This document shows, in pieces, positions 32,839 through 43,864 of a DNA stretch of 64,000 nucleotides; positions within the stretch are counted from its first letter, which is position 1, and every line of letters begins with the position of its first letter. This DNA is from Moniliophthora roreri (Eukaryota > Basidiomycota > Agaricomycetes > Agaricales > Marasmiaceae), in the NCBI GenBank assembly GCA_001466705.2, contig LATX02000182.1:186001-250000 (forward strand), given 5' to 3'. The notes under the pieces were generated by a model. The model was not told the DNA's origin. It saw nothing but the letters and a program-made list of their open reading frames with translations, and made no database searches. A program made the translations under genes and the position numbers.

Positions 32839-33592
32839 ATTCTCCCAGACCATCTGTCATATAGGAGAGAAGGAAGAGTTTCTTCAATTGATCTGTAGTG
32901 AATGCCTTTGGGTTGAGAGCGATATACAACAGGACTTCCCTGAGGAATTTCTTTGCATCCTTTTGGTATCCTTTGAAAGCTCTTGGTAGAGCGGCTTTGA
33001 TCTCCTTCTCAGCTGTTACCATCTGTACTGGCACCGTGGCACTAATCACCGCTTCTTCTGCCAGAGGTTCAGCCTTGGGTCTGCTTCCTGAAGGTTTCTT
33101 GTCTTCTGACATTTCTTCAATCTGGGGTTGTTTGGTCAATCTGGGGCTTTTCTTTAACGCTTGCAAAAGATGTTGAAAGGGGTCTGATTCCTCTGCTGAG
33201 GTCAAGGAGGTATTCAATGTATTGGGTTCGGGCTTCTTCGGTGTAGAGGGAAATATTCCTTCTTCAGATCTGATCTCTTCTGATCCAGTTGAAATGGATA
33301 ATGGGGTCAAGGTTCTCTTTATTTCGAGGTGTTCTTCTGGTGTCTCTGTCAGAGGCAGATTCATTGGCAATGGCAATGGCGAGGGGGTCAGCAACTCCCT
33401 GTGGGATGCCTGGGTTAATGGCGGGATCGCTCATCCACCTGGATTCGATATGGATTGGGTTAGTAACCTATGCCGGCGTGCCTCTGCTTCCTCGATGTCC
33501 TTCTCGAGTTGGGATTCCATCCGTAGTGGTGTCTTGTTTTCCTGGTGAATGCCTAAACCTCGATAGGTCAGCAATCGATCAGCTTGACCTTG

Positions 33593-34025
33593 TGTTATGT
33601 TACTTGCACAGCAACGCTAACTCAACTACTTTGGAAAGGCAAGACCCTTCGTTAATAGTTCACAAGTTCAAGTTTGAGTTCGTTTAGCGGATGCTAAAGT
33701 TAAGAGGTCCTTCAATCGAGGCGTTGACACAAGTATAAATTAACTAGGTCAAGCTAAGGACTCAGAGTCCTTGCTTGCGCGCTTAAATACATACAACCGT
33801 GTCATGTAGTCTACGTGATACAACATCTGATAACTATGATGATTAGATAATAAACACCGATGGAGTCGGGATATAGTACATACTTAGATAAAAGAAGAGA
33901 GCTAGGAAGGTGTAATAAGTCTGATAGAATGAGAAGCATAGACATAATAAGAAAAAAAGGGCAGGGAAGGTGTACTTGTCCGATCAGAAGGGGAAGCATA
34001 GTAACGGGGTAAGAAAAACGTAACA
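33593..34025 (-). repeat. LTR of element B (5' LTR)
   Basis: 433 bp, partner of 19421-19854, followed by the target duplication CATGT at 34026-34030. Confidence 0.9.
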
Positions 34026-35152
34026 CATGTGGCAAATCTTCAAACTCTGCTTCTTTCTTCTTAACCACCACCATTGTCTCCACCATCATCATCCCCACTA
34101 TCACCATCCCACCACTGACACCTCCACCACCAACAACACCAACACCATTCTCAATGCCAACAACACACTCAACAGTGTTTCTCAATACTGTTTGACACAT
34201 CACTGCCAGCAACACAACCAGCATTACATGCCACATCACCACCCTCACTGCCACAACAGCATGCTCAATGCCAAAGCCCCTGCTAACATTCCTGCAATAA
34301 CACTGATGCAGTCTGATGCATCACTGTCAACATCTTCAACATCATGTGCCATATCACTGCCCTTACTGCTGACAATGTCTGTCAACACTACCAATCTCCC
34401 AACTACATCTATCAATAACACCAGTACTCAAACACCATCTGAAAGAAGGTATGTCTCTCACAGCTCATCTTATAGCATAGACTCTTACATCTTCAAGCCT
34501 AGGTCTAACAAATTAAATCCTATGTTGTGTATAATCAAGTTCACTATCATTAGTGCCTTTATATGTTCATATAAGGTCTGTCCTCTTTATTCACTCTTTT
34601 ATCTCAGTCACTAATGGTACTGTCTTAGGTTCTTAGATCACCAGTGTTGCTCTCTATGACATATAGTTCAGTGAGTTTGCTCTTATGGGTATTTTTTCTA
34701 GTAACATGTTTACTCATTCTTGCCTTTAGACACCTGTCCACTGCAAACATGGAGGTTGTAGCAGGGGATTCCAGAGTTGTAGAGATGCTGGTAATACTTT
34801 ACCTTGTATATATGTATGTATTTGGAGTCAATATATGATTCTTTTGCCTGTTCATTTGGATTGGATTGAAGCAAGGCTGCATCTAGAATTGGTAACACAT
34901 TGTAGAACATATATAACACAATATACCATCTGGAACATGATATAATACCTGTAACATGATATATTGCCTGTAACACAATATAATGCCTACAACTTATTGC
35001 AACCCCTGCAATGTGCTGCCTTGTGTTGCTGACCTTACAACACCACATAGCCTCATTATGATGGGCATAATAATTATATACCATTGTATAAGGTATGTAT
35101 CATGTTATTTATCATTCTATCAGTATTATAACCTCTTGTCAGTTTTGGTGAT

Positions 35153-37392
35153 AGAGGTAGAGCCATCAGCAAAATGATATCATCTTTTCCACTTTTTATT
35201 GCTTTTACAGCATTTCCAGCACACTGGAAAACCTACTAGCCCATAAATTCGACTCATCCACACTACTAGTCTGCATATATATAATATTTCATACATGTAA
35301 TAGTCATTAGTAGATGTATTGAAGTATTTTTGACATTCTTTAGCAATTTGTAGCACCAGAAAAAGCCAAATCAAACATAACTTTCCCTAAAGATGACATA
35401 GCTTGTAGCCTGTAACTTTTTGCCTTTTTAGAGGATAAACAGGCTAAAAAAAGCAGCAAAAAGCAGCAAAAAAGTTTTTGCCAAAATTCTGATGGCCTAG
35501 CAGGCACTGCTGGAACAGCCCTTACCTTATTATTCCCTCTACCTATGGTAGTGGGTCTAGATAGCAAAAGTCATGTGCTTAATCAGCATTTGTAAGAAAA
35601 TTTCATGATTTATCAGCTTTGCCCTAGTAGTAGGTCTAGATAATCAGGGGTAGGGCCATTCAAGCAGGGCCTGCTACCAGGCACTTGTAACATCCTCAAA
35701 AATGAGAAATAACACATACATTGCACAAAATGCCAGGTTACACACTGTGGGGATTTGGGAAGAATCTTGTGATCCAACAGAGATTCTCTTGAAAAAGCTG
35801 CAAGATACTCTAAAATGAGGATATCTTGTGAATGTCATCAATCCACTGAGGTTCCACTGACATCATGGTAGATATCCTCACGATATTCTGTCTGTGTATA
35901 ATCTGGCTGCCCCAGATATACCTGCATTCTGTTCCATTCTATTCCTCAGTTCATATAGCATAAAAATAACAATGTAAACAATCTATAGTTTTCTATTGAA
36001 TATATAGATACAAGTAGTCCTCATCTACATGAAATCCTTGAAGAGCTGTTCAGTGCACCAACTCCATCTCACTGCCTGGTCCACACCAGTGCCACATCTA
36101 GCAATTCCCATAAGAGAATGTCTATGAATGATCTATTATCGATAAGCAGGGCGAAGGTATTGAACACTATTGAATGTCTCTTGAGCACCAATTATCACTG
36201 ATGGTGAAAGTCCCACTTACCACACATCCATTCAATAACAAGAAGCAGCTGATATTACAAACTCAAAAGACTACTTGATGAAAGATAGTGCTAATGAAAA
36301 ACTAATCAAATGACTTGAATAACAAAGAGTGCAGGAGTACTCACTAGATTTCTACAGGTGAGTGGGATGGTCCCAGTTCTGTTCTGTGATGGTCTGTCAG
36401 TACAATTGATTACCAAGCATAAGCTTAGTCCTACCAGAGAGATACTGCATCTTGGTGTGCGTTATGAATCACTATGTCAAGGGTCAATGCATTAAGAACA
36501 TCACAAGTGTGTGCCTAGGAGACTGGGGTTTCAATACAAGCTGTAAAGATCCTTCACTAAACAGATCTGCTGGAGTTGGCATTATAAGTTGTAATACTGA
36601 ATAGAAGTGGTTGAATGAGGCTGACAGGGTTTCTTAAGTCTCTAGTCAGTGATGAAGCAGTGAAACAAAGGACAGTAGCTTTCAATAGTGTATGCCTTGT
36701 CTCTGAGTACTGAGTGACAAGTGTCCATATATGTTGATGATCTTCCTTAGTATGGATCCAGCCCTTGCTCTGAGAGTTCTTGTATGAAAGTTGAGACTGT
36801 CCTAGCAAACTTGAGGCTTCTGTCTTCCAGATCTTCAACCATATATAAAGCAGATATATCAAAATCAAAACATAGTGCACAGACCCAAGCCCTTTGAACC
36901 TTTCAGACCAACCAACATGCATGTGTATATATCAAGGTAATCAAGGAAATGTGATGTAGGAATCTGGGACTTTATCGATAGGTGGGAGATGGTTGGGAGA
37001 TGGTGACATGTCAGAAGTTATTGAAAGATTGAATGAGAAATTTGGTAAGTCTGTTGAAACCATAAGGCAGCAAACTGGAAATATGGAGAGAATGTCTGCA
37101 GGATATGTGAATTCTGCAGATATTCTGTCAGTAGTGGAATGACAACAGCATATTGTGGGAATCTCAGTGGAATTACCAGATTCCTCCCAAATCCTCATGG
37201 TGCATAACCTAGTGTTTTGTGCAGTGATAGGCTGAGGATTGTATTTTTTGTAATAGTTGCAGGGGGTAATATTTCTGTAACTCATAAACAAAGACTTCTA
37301 TCCAAACACTTCATCCATACATGTCTGGACTTGTAATCAAAATCCTCTGTGTTTTAGATGATGGCTTAAAGGCTCCAGTCATGTACTACACC
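35153..37392. other. Unassigned repeat-rich sequence with remnant of a long-TIR element
   Basis: Around 35490-35720 the sequence resembles the hairpin element at 40487-40942 (GGAACAGCCCTTACC, TCATGATTTATCAGCTTTG, AATCAGGGGTAGGGCC), so a decayed copy is likely. The remainder, about 35720-37390, is AT-rich; no gene or element was recognised on either strand. Confidence 0.45.
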
Positions 37393-38975
37393 ATCACAAA
37401 AACTAACAAGAGGTTATAATAATGATAGGATGGTAAGTAACAAGATATATACCTAATATAATGTAATGTAATTATTACACCCCTTATAACGAAGCTATGT
37501 AGTATTGTAAGACCAGCAACACAAGGGATTGCAATGAGTTGTAGCTATTATATTGTGTTATGAGCATTATATTGTGTTACAGACAATATATCGCATTACA
37601 GGAAATATATCACATCACAGGCAATATATCATGTTGTGAGCAAAATGTGCCATAATATATTCTAGTCCAACTCTAAGTGCAGCCATACAATGAACAGATA
37701 AAAAAAAACATATATTGACTCAATATACATATACAGGAGTATTGCTAACTTAGATATAAGAGTATATATGATACTGAAAACCCCTCAAGGCAAACAAGGT
37801 GTCTAGAGAAATGAATGAGTGAACATGTAACTAAAAAGATTCAGAAGAGGCATGCTTACTGAAACAGGTGTCATAGAGAGTAGAGCTGATGATCAAAGAC
37901 CTTACAACAGTATCATCAGTGAGCTAGATAAGAGAGTGAAAAAGACAAACCTTTCATAGACCACACTTAGACAAGGGCAGGTACCAATGATATGATAGAT
38001 GGAGGATGACTTTAATAGTCAGACATGATGTGGGGTTCAAAGTGTTGGACTTAAGCTTGAAATCATAAGAGCCAATGTCATAAGATAAACTGTGAACAAT
38101 GCACCTTCTTTCAACTGGCATCAAGCACTGGTGTTATTGAAATATGTAGTTGGTGTGCTGGCAGTGTCAAAGGGATGTTGATAGTATTGTTCAGTGTTGC
38201 CAGACATTGTTAAAGACATAATTGGTGTTGAGCATGTTGCTGGCAGCAGCAGTAATGTGTCACATGAGGTTGGCAGTGTCAGGAGACATTGTCGAGATGT
38301 ATTTGGGATCAAGAGTGGTGTTGAGCACCTTGTTGGTAGCAGTGACATGGCACACAATGCTGGTAGTGTGATTGGTAGTGATGTTGGATAGCATCAGTGT
38401 TGTTGGCAGCATTGAGAGACATTGTTGAGGCTATTGCTGGCATTGGAGATGTTGTAGGTATTTCTGTTGCCAGCATCAATGGTAGGAGTGCCGGGGGTAA
38501 GGATGACAATGGCGGAGATGATGGACGATAGTGGTGGTTAAGAAGAAAGAAGCGGAGTTTGAACATTTGCTGGGTGTCCAAATTTAAGGTCTGCTTTGAA
38601 GGGGTCTTCACTAACATGATTGCTATTTTATTTTTATTTTTTATCTTCACCTGATAGCGATGCTGCATCTCATGCAACCCCCTAATATTCCAATTGTACA
38701 ATACACAACACAATATAACACCTACAATTCAATATAATGCCTACAACACATTGTAACACCTGGAACACAATATAACATGATATAACATCTGCAATGCATT
38801 ATAATGCCCTGCAATTATTATAAGGCATTATATTAGGTATGTAACTTAAATATATTACTATGAAATAATTACAGTACATTTTAACTATGCTACATTTCTC
38901 TAGAACAATTACAGGCCATTGTATTTCATGGTAATGCCCTGTAACCCATTGCAGTGGCCTGTCAATTTTGGTGAT
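37393..38975 (-). mobile_element. Non-autonomous TIR element, copy 2 (1,583 bp), inverted relative to copy 1
   Basis: Ends ATCACAAAAACTAACAAGAG (37393) and, inverted, ATCACCAAAATTGACAGGCC (38975). The reverse complement aligns along its length with 19028-19420 joined to 34026-35152, including the motif pair AAGAAGAAAGAAGC and the CCAGCAACA-rich part. It lacks the Ty3 insertion, which confirms the empty site of copy 1. Confidence 0.72.
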
Positions 38976-39366
38976 GACAGTACCTTGCTGCTGCAATGGC
39001 CAACACTCTATAGTTTACCATTTCTCTGGAATTATACTGCCTCATCTTTCAAGGCCTCACCACCATTGACTTGCTTCACTTCCAACAGGCCAGCCACCAA
39101 TTGCAATGCAGACATCAACTAGTACCTTCTCCAGTCTTTTAAACCAAAGAAATTTTTCAACTGCTTTCTCACTGAGCAAGAAACCATTGAATTTCATCAA
39201 TTCCAGGCTCAGGTAGACCTTGTCATCTCAGGCTCATCTGTGCTTGCCTTTGCCAGCTGGCTGGACCCCGTCCTGGCTGACCTCAATTGCTATGTCCCTT
39301 TATGGTACATGCTCAATACATTTCACCTTCAAATAAGGTTTGGCTTTCATTTCCAAACCCCATTGC
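38976..39366. other. Unassigned spacer between mobile elements
   Basis: No gene recognised. Short broken frames (for example FHFQQASHQLQC-like) may be transposase debris but carry no diagnostic motif. Confidence 0.35.
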
Positions 39367-39799
39367 TGTTATGTTACTTGCACAGCAACAACAACTACTC
39401 AACACCACAATGACATCATAATGTTAAGTTCAAGGTTCAAGTTCTAGTTTACTCAGTAAAACTGAGGTTCAGAGGTTCTAATCGTTCATTGGCTAGACAC
39501 AAGAGTTGATTAACCAGGTCAAGCTAAAGAGCTGTGACCCAGTTCCTACCTACTTAAATACATCATTTGTATCTAGTTGTTGTTACAAATGGAATGTCAA
39601 GGAATATCAGAGAAAAGTATTTAATAAGTGAAAAAGAAGGGAATAGAAGGTAAAGGAACTAGATAACTGAGCATAGAACAAGATAGAATACAGTAGAAGA
39701 TTAGATAAACTGTAAAAGAATAAAAAGATCATTGCAGAAAGATAAATACAAGAGAGACTAAAAAGAGAACTAGAAAGGTGTAGATGTCCAGATGTTACA
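39367..39799 (-). repeat. Solo LTR of a Ty3-like family, minus orientation
   Basis: 433 bp from TGTTATGTTACTTGCACAGC to GATGTTACA. The terminus matches those of elements A and B. No internal element region is attached, and no target duplication was found. Confidence 0.65.
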
Positions 39800-39848
39800 A
39801 TCATGTATACTTTTCCTTTTCTTTTTACTCTTTACAGACATTAGACGC

Positions 39849-40282
39849 TGTAATCATTATCTCTATGCTTCTCTTTGACATCTGGACGTTTTCACTTCCC
39901 CAGCTCCCTTTTTGTATTCTTTTCCATCATGTTCTCTCTTATTCTTTATGACAACATAATGACATTACCTTTACCTATTTATGACATCACTTTTCTTCTA
40001 TCTGTTTCTTTTACATTCTATTGCTTAGCTATCGTTATTCCATATTGTTCTAAGATGTTCTATTTAGTATAAATGAGTAGCTACAAAGAATGTATAAGTA
40101 TAGGTAGAGACTGGGTCATAGCTCTTCAGCTTGACCTAGTTAATCAACTTGTGTCCTAAGCAATGTTTGAACCTTCTGAACCTTAGTGCATCTGACCGAA
40201 CTTGAACTTGAACCTTAGTACTTGGCATCATTACATCATAGTGGTGTTGAGTAGTTGTCGTTGCTGCACAAGTAACATAACA
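39849..40282 (+). repeat. Solo LTR of the same family, plus orientation
   Basis: 434 bp from TGTAATCATT to GTAACATAACA. Its 3' half aligns with the inverse of the neighbouring LTR (AACTGGGTCACAGCTCTT-like, GTGGTGTTGAGTAGTTG). Together the two form a head-to-head inverted pair 49 bp apart. Confidence 0.6.
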
Positions 40283-40486
40283 TCAGATGTTAACAGATAG
40301 CATAGGGATAGTGAGCATCTAAACAGAAAGCAAGTGTCTAAGCAAAAATCATAACAATTGCCCTCTCCAGCTGTGCAGGCAACAATGGAGAAAGGGAGAC
40401 AACAAAGAATGGCATCTGACAAAGGAGAAGCTGACAAATCATGAAGTTTTCTTACAAATGCCAAATAAGCACTCAGAACTTTCACT

Positions 40487-40942
40487 ATAATCAGGGGGTA
40501 AGGGCTGTTCCGGCAGCGCCCACTACCTCTATGTGCTCAGATAGGTGTACCCTTATTTGAATCTTAGTCCTGTTTCTGTTACTACTAGTTCCACAACCCT
40601 CAAAAATATGTGGCACTAGATGAGCAGTGGGCACTACCACTCTAGCACCCAATGTGGGGACATCTGGACCAGAGCAAAGCTGACAAATCATGAAATTTTC
40701 TTACAAATGCTGATTAAGCACACAAGTTTTGCTACCTAGACCCACTACCTATATATGGTAGCAGGAATGTCCCCATGTTGGGCACTAGAGTGGTAGCACC
40801 CACTGCTCATCTAGTGCCACATATTTTTGAGGTCATGGAACTAGTAGTAACAGAAACAGGACTAAGATTCAAATAAGGGTACACCTATCTGAGCACATAG
40901 AGGTAGCGGGCGCTGCCGGAACGGCCCTTACCCCCTGATTAT
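40487..40942. mobile_element. Hairpin-like element with about 180-bp terminal inverted repeats
   Basis: 456 bp. The left arm, about 40487-40668, and right arm, about 40765-40942, are near-perfect inverted copies starting ATAATCAGGGGGTAAGGGC. The ~95-bp centre contains TCATGAAATTTTCTTACAAA. Few differences between arms suggest a recent copy or gene conversion. The CAGGGG terminus recalls hAT ends, but I found no 8-bp target duplication. It lies about 150 bp upstream of the exonuclease start codon. Confidence 0.7.
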
Positions 40943-40990
40943 TTGCCATGGAGAGATCAGAACATTGGATGAGATCCTTAGTAATCACTC

Positions 40991-41020
40991 TGACACTGAC
41001 ACTGACACTGACACTGACAC
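40991..41020 (+). repeat. Microsatellite (TGACAC)5
   Basis: Five tandem TGACAC units about 70 bp upstream of the exonuclease ATG, probably in its promoter or 5' UTR. Confidence 0.9.
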
Positions 41021-41090
41021 TCGGGATGCCCTTCAAGTGGATACAAACAAACCTCCTCTACGTCTACACCCATCTTTTTCATTTAGTCTC

Positions 41091-41993
41091 ATGTCAGACC
41101 ATTCCAACTACAAGCGTCGCCGATTGGAGGGTGAAATTGAGGAAGGAGAGCCAGACCCAGTGGAGAAGATGATGCAGTATTACCTCCCTACCTCGCAAGT
41201 GCAACGGCAAGCCATCAGACGAAGGATCTACGAACTAGAGGTGCGAAACCAGCTACTTTTGTTATGACTTCTGCATGAACACTTTTCGATCAGCGCAACG
41301 AGACTATACAATCCTACATAACAGATAATCTCGTTCTCACCCGCCCTCTTGTTGCCTTCGATCTCGAAACTACGGGCTTATACCCACAAGGTGGCCCCGC
41401 CCCATACATCATCTCCATGTCCTTCATAAAGATTTTTCCCGGCTCCTCTCACAGAAATCCATGTCTTTAAATCAGGAAACCTTCGGGACTGGGATGGCTC
41501 TGTCTATGTTCGGTGTACTGAACCATCAGATCCAGACGCTCTCAAGATACATTGTATCGAGCCTTCACACCTCAAACACCTCCCATCCTTTCACGATTAT
41601 GCGAGGGATCTACACCAATTCCTTAGAGGATGCGATATCACAGGTTTCAATATCAACATGTTTGATACTCCAGTCCTGACAGAGGAGTTTAAGCGTGCTG
41701 GGATTACATGGCAGCCTCTGCGCGCGGTGGATACCAAATTTCTTTATAATACCATCTGCGAGAAGCGAGGCTCACTTCAAGATGCTCATAAGGAGTTTGT
41801 AGGAGAATATTTTGCTGGGGCACATAACGCTGAAGCAGATACCATTGCAACATTGAGGCTCCTCTATGGAATGGTGGCAAAGGAGCAGAGGTTAAGAATG
41901 GCAGTGGAGCGCATCTTGAGGCCAACGCCCCCACCTAGACGTGCTGTGGGCCCTACACGGTCCTCGCCAGCGTTATTGGGTGGACGAACTTGA
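41091..41993 (+). CDS. DEDDh-type 3'-5' exonuclease, 261 aa
   Basis: Exons 41091-41240, 41294-41390, 41455-41993 (TGA). A charged N-terminal segment (YKRRRLEGEIEEGEPDP) precedes the nuclease fold: Exo I VAFDLETTGLY with the DE pair, Exo II GFNINMFDTP, Exo III HNAEADTIATL with His and Asp. That is the DEDDh set of RNase T / DNA polymerase III epsilon-like exonucleases, which use two metal ions. The second intron (donor GTGGCC) was chosen because it alone restores phase; retaining it adds a few codons and then a stop. DNA or RNA substrate cannot be told. It converges with the mitochondrial carrier gene. Confidence 0.8.
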
Positions 41994-42624
41994 GATCTCC
42001 GAACTTTATTCCATGTTGTATATATTGTACTGATCTTTTATGGTCTCTAGTTGTGTCATAAACAATATATTGGTGTCGTATGAATAACTCTGGAAACTGT
42101 GAGACTCAAATACTAAACTGCTGCAAAGTGCCTCAAGCATCAACTTGGCATCTGCACTGACCTTCACAGACTTCAGATTCTTCCCCAGAACTCCAAGACG
42201 CATATCATATCATTTGGAGCTGTCAAAACCCTTCGCCCGAATCAGGTAAACCATTTAGGCAAAGAAGCAGGAGTGAAGCCCATCACACAATAAACTCAAT
42301 CTTACATGTTATGGTTTCACCCAGTTAACTTTACAATGAACCAGTGATAGGCCGTTCGGGCGTAAAAGTAGACTATGTAATGACTATGATACAGCATATA
42401 ACGACGAGCCCTAAGGTAAGATGGCAATTGAGATGGGGTGGGTACAATTGGCAGTCTGGGGATGTAAAAGTCGAGTCCATAAAGAACGGGTTAGTTGTGC
42501 AGTATTTTGATATGCGAGGTGGGGATAAGGGGACGGGTGAGACGCAACATTGCAAGAGCATCTCTCAACCAATGAGAGGTGCTGCCAACACCAGAGACGG
42601 AGGTGATAACCAAAAGTCCATATT

Positions 42625-43796
42625 CTATGTACCCCAACGCATCACGCCTTCGTATATCGAATACATGACCGCCGCGTTGGGTACGACTCTCATGAGATGT
42701 GCGCTTAGGCCACCATATAATGCCTTTGCTCCTTCTTCTTTGATGACGAGACGTAGCGTTTGTATGAGGCCCGTATATCTCATGACGCCATCCACTTTGG
42801 GTTGTCGTAACCGTGTTCGAATGACCTGTACCCAGTGAATGATCAGCGACGCAAAAACGAGAGCCAAAAAGCAGGTATACCTCATGAGGATATGTGATTA
42901 GACTGGCCACACACTTCGCCGTCCCTGCGCTTCCCAACATACCTAACCACTCTAATTGCGTCCCATCTGTCATCTTCTTCAGCCGTTCATACAATACCCA
43001 CTGGATAGTTCCCTCCGTTACGCCCAAATACGATGCACTCAAGCCTTTGTAAAATCCTCTCACTCCTTCCTCTCGCATAATCTTTTTGATCATCAACCAC
43101 GAGCCTCCCCATCTACCGACGCCCCCTCTCTCTATCGTGCTGGCAATATCGGCGTCGACGCCTTTTACCACACTCGCAAGCTGTAACCGCGTTTTGACCA
43201 CCCAAATCGGGTTGGTCGCCGTTCCCGTTGCGATCCCGGCAATAGCTGCAGCAGCTAAGTGGACATAAGAGTTTTCTTTCCCGTTGTTGAACTGATGTGC
43301 GATAATTTGTTTGCCATTGCCGTAGGTGTAAAAATTAATGGAACGGGCAGGGATGACGCCGACGAGGGTGGGACCAAGACCTTTGAAGAGGGCACGAGGA
43401 GATTCTTGTTGGTATATCGTTCTATTTTGCGTGTTAGCTCTGGTTTTGTGTGAATGGGAAAAGAACGTACCGTAGTATATGTCCCGTCTCGACAAAGTTG
43501 TATAACAGCCCTCTACTGGTACTCGAGCCTCCTGCTACGACGGCATCTCCAAGGATAGCTGTAGCAGGGGAGTGATGGTGTGCAAATAGGGATGATTGCA
43601 GTCGGGTTTTGACGACATCAAATGGGGAGGTAACGATTGCACCGCACATCCCTCCAAGTCTAATCCATCCGGTCAGTTTGGAGGTGAGAAAATGACATTT
43701 TGACACGTACCCCCCAGCAACAAAATGTTTCCAGGACTTGGCTGGAACCCATGAAGAGGAGGAGGATGCCTCAGAGGACGAGGCAGAGATCGACAT
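42625..43796 (-). CDS. RIM2: Mitochondrial pyrimidine-nucleotide carrier, Rim2-like, 338 aa
   Basis: Minus-strand exons 43796-43711, 43659-43471, 43421-42881, 42825-42625 (TAG). The three carrier signatures are present: SPFDVVKTRLQ, NPIWVVKTRLQL and YPHEVIRTRLRQP, in six expected membrane helices. ARSINFYTYGNGKQ and GFYKGLSASYLGVTEGTIQW are characteristic of yeast Rim2 and animal SLC25A33/36, which exchange pyrimidine (deoxy)nucleotides across the inner mitochondrial membrane. N-terminus is Ser-rich. It shares a 68-bp divergent promoter with RPC8. Confidence 0.9.
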
Positions 43797-43864
43797 GGTG
43801 GAGATGCAAGTGATGCAAGGGAAATCCAGGTATGTATCAAATTTTTTATGCCGGCCGCCTGAGC

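Larger units (their letters stand above)
24845..33434 (-). pseudogene. Element B: gag, split by element A
   Basis: N-terminal half at about 33434-32839 (PLTETPEEHLEIKRTLTP, EDKKPSGSRPK, KKFLREVLLYIALNPKAF). After the 7.3-kb interruption the C-terminal half lies at 25533-24845, ending with a zinc-knuckle region (KGLCFQCG) and GAG GGT TTT TAA. The target duplication ATTCT brackets element A at the break. Retro-Gag capsid family by similarity to element A. Confidence 0.75.
19421..34025 (-). mobile_element. Ty3 (Metaviridae-type) LTR retrotransposon B, minus strand, split by element A
   Basis: LTRs at 19421-19854 and 33593-34025 both begin TGTTATGTTA and end GTAACA on the plus strand. A perfect 5-bp target duplication CATGT lies at 19416-19420 and 34026-34030. 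By eye the two LTRs differ at roughly 20 positions of 434, about 5%, so this is an old copy. Internal order on the minus strand is gag, protease-RT-RNase H-integrase-chromodomain, then an extra ORF3. Without element A (7,300 bp plus 5-bp duplication) it is 7.3 kb, the same size as A. Several stops make it defective. Confidence 0.93.
19028..35152 (+). mobile_element. Non-autonomous TIR element, copy 1 (about 1.5 kb), split by a Ty3 element
   Basis: The left end (ATTACAAAAACTGACAGGCC at about 19028) and right end (inverted ATCACCAAAACTGACAAGAG, ending about 35152) are related inverted repeats. Removing the Ty3 element and its target duplication leaves about 1,515 bp. That sequence is the inverse of copy 2 at 37393-38975 along its length, including a His/Thr-codon-like CACCATCAT-rich middle part and TGTAAC/ATATAAC-rich subterminal regions. 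I recognise no transposase. Superfamily unassigned. Confidence 0.7.

Noticed and set aside
34027..34614. Open frame of 195 codons rich in His, Asn and Thr
   Set aside because: It is part of the non-autonomous TIR element; the inverted copy at 37393-38975 does not keep the frame open, so it reflects repeat composition.
35720..37390. A hidden host gene between the transposons
   Set aside because: No frame above ~120 codons with a motif, no paired splice sites with conserved residues.
3003..40942. CRISPR array or prokaryotic insertion sequence
   Set aside because: Repeats are irregular and transposon-derived; the genome is fungal with spliceosomal introns.
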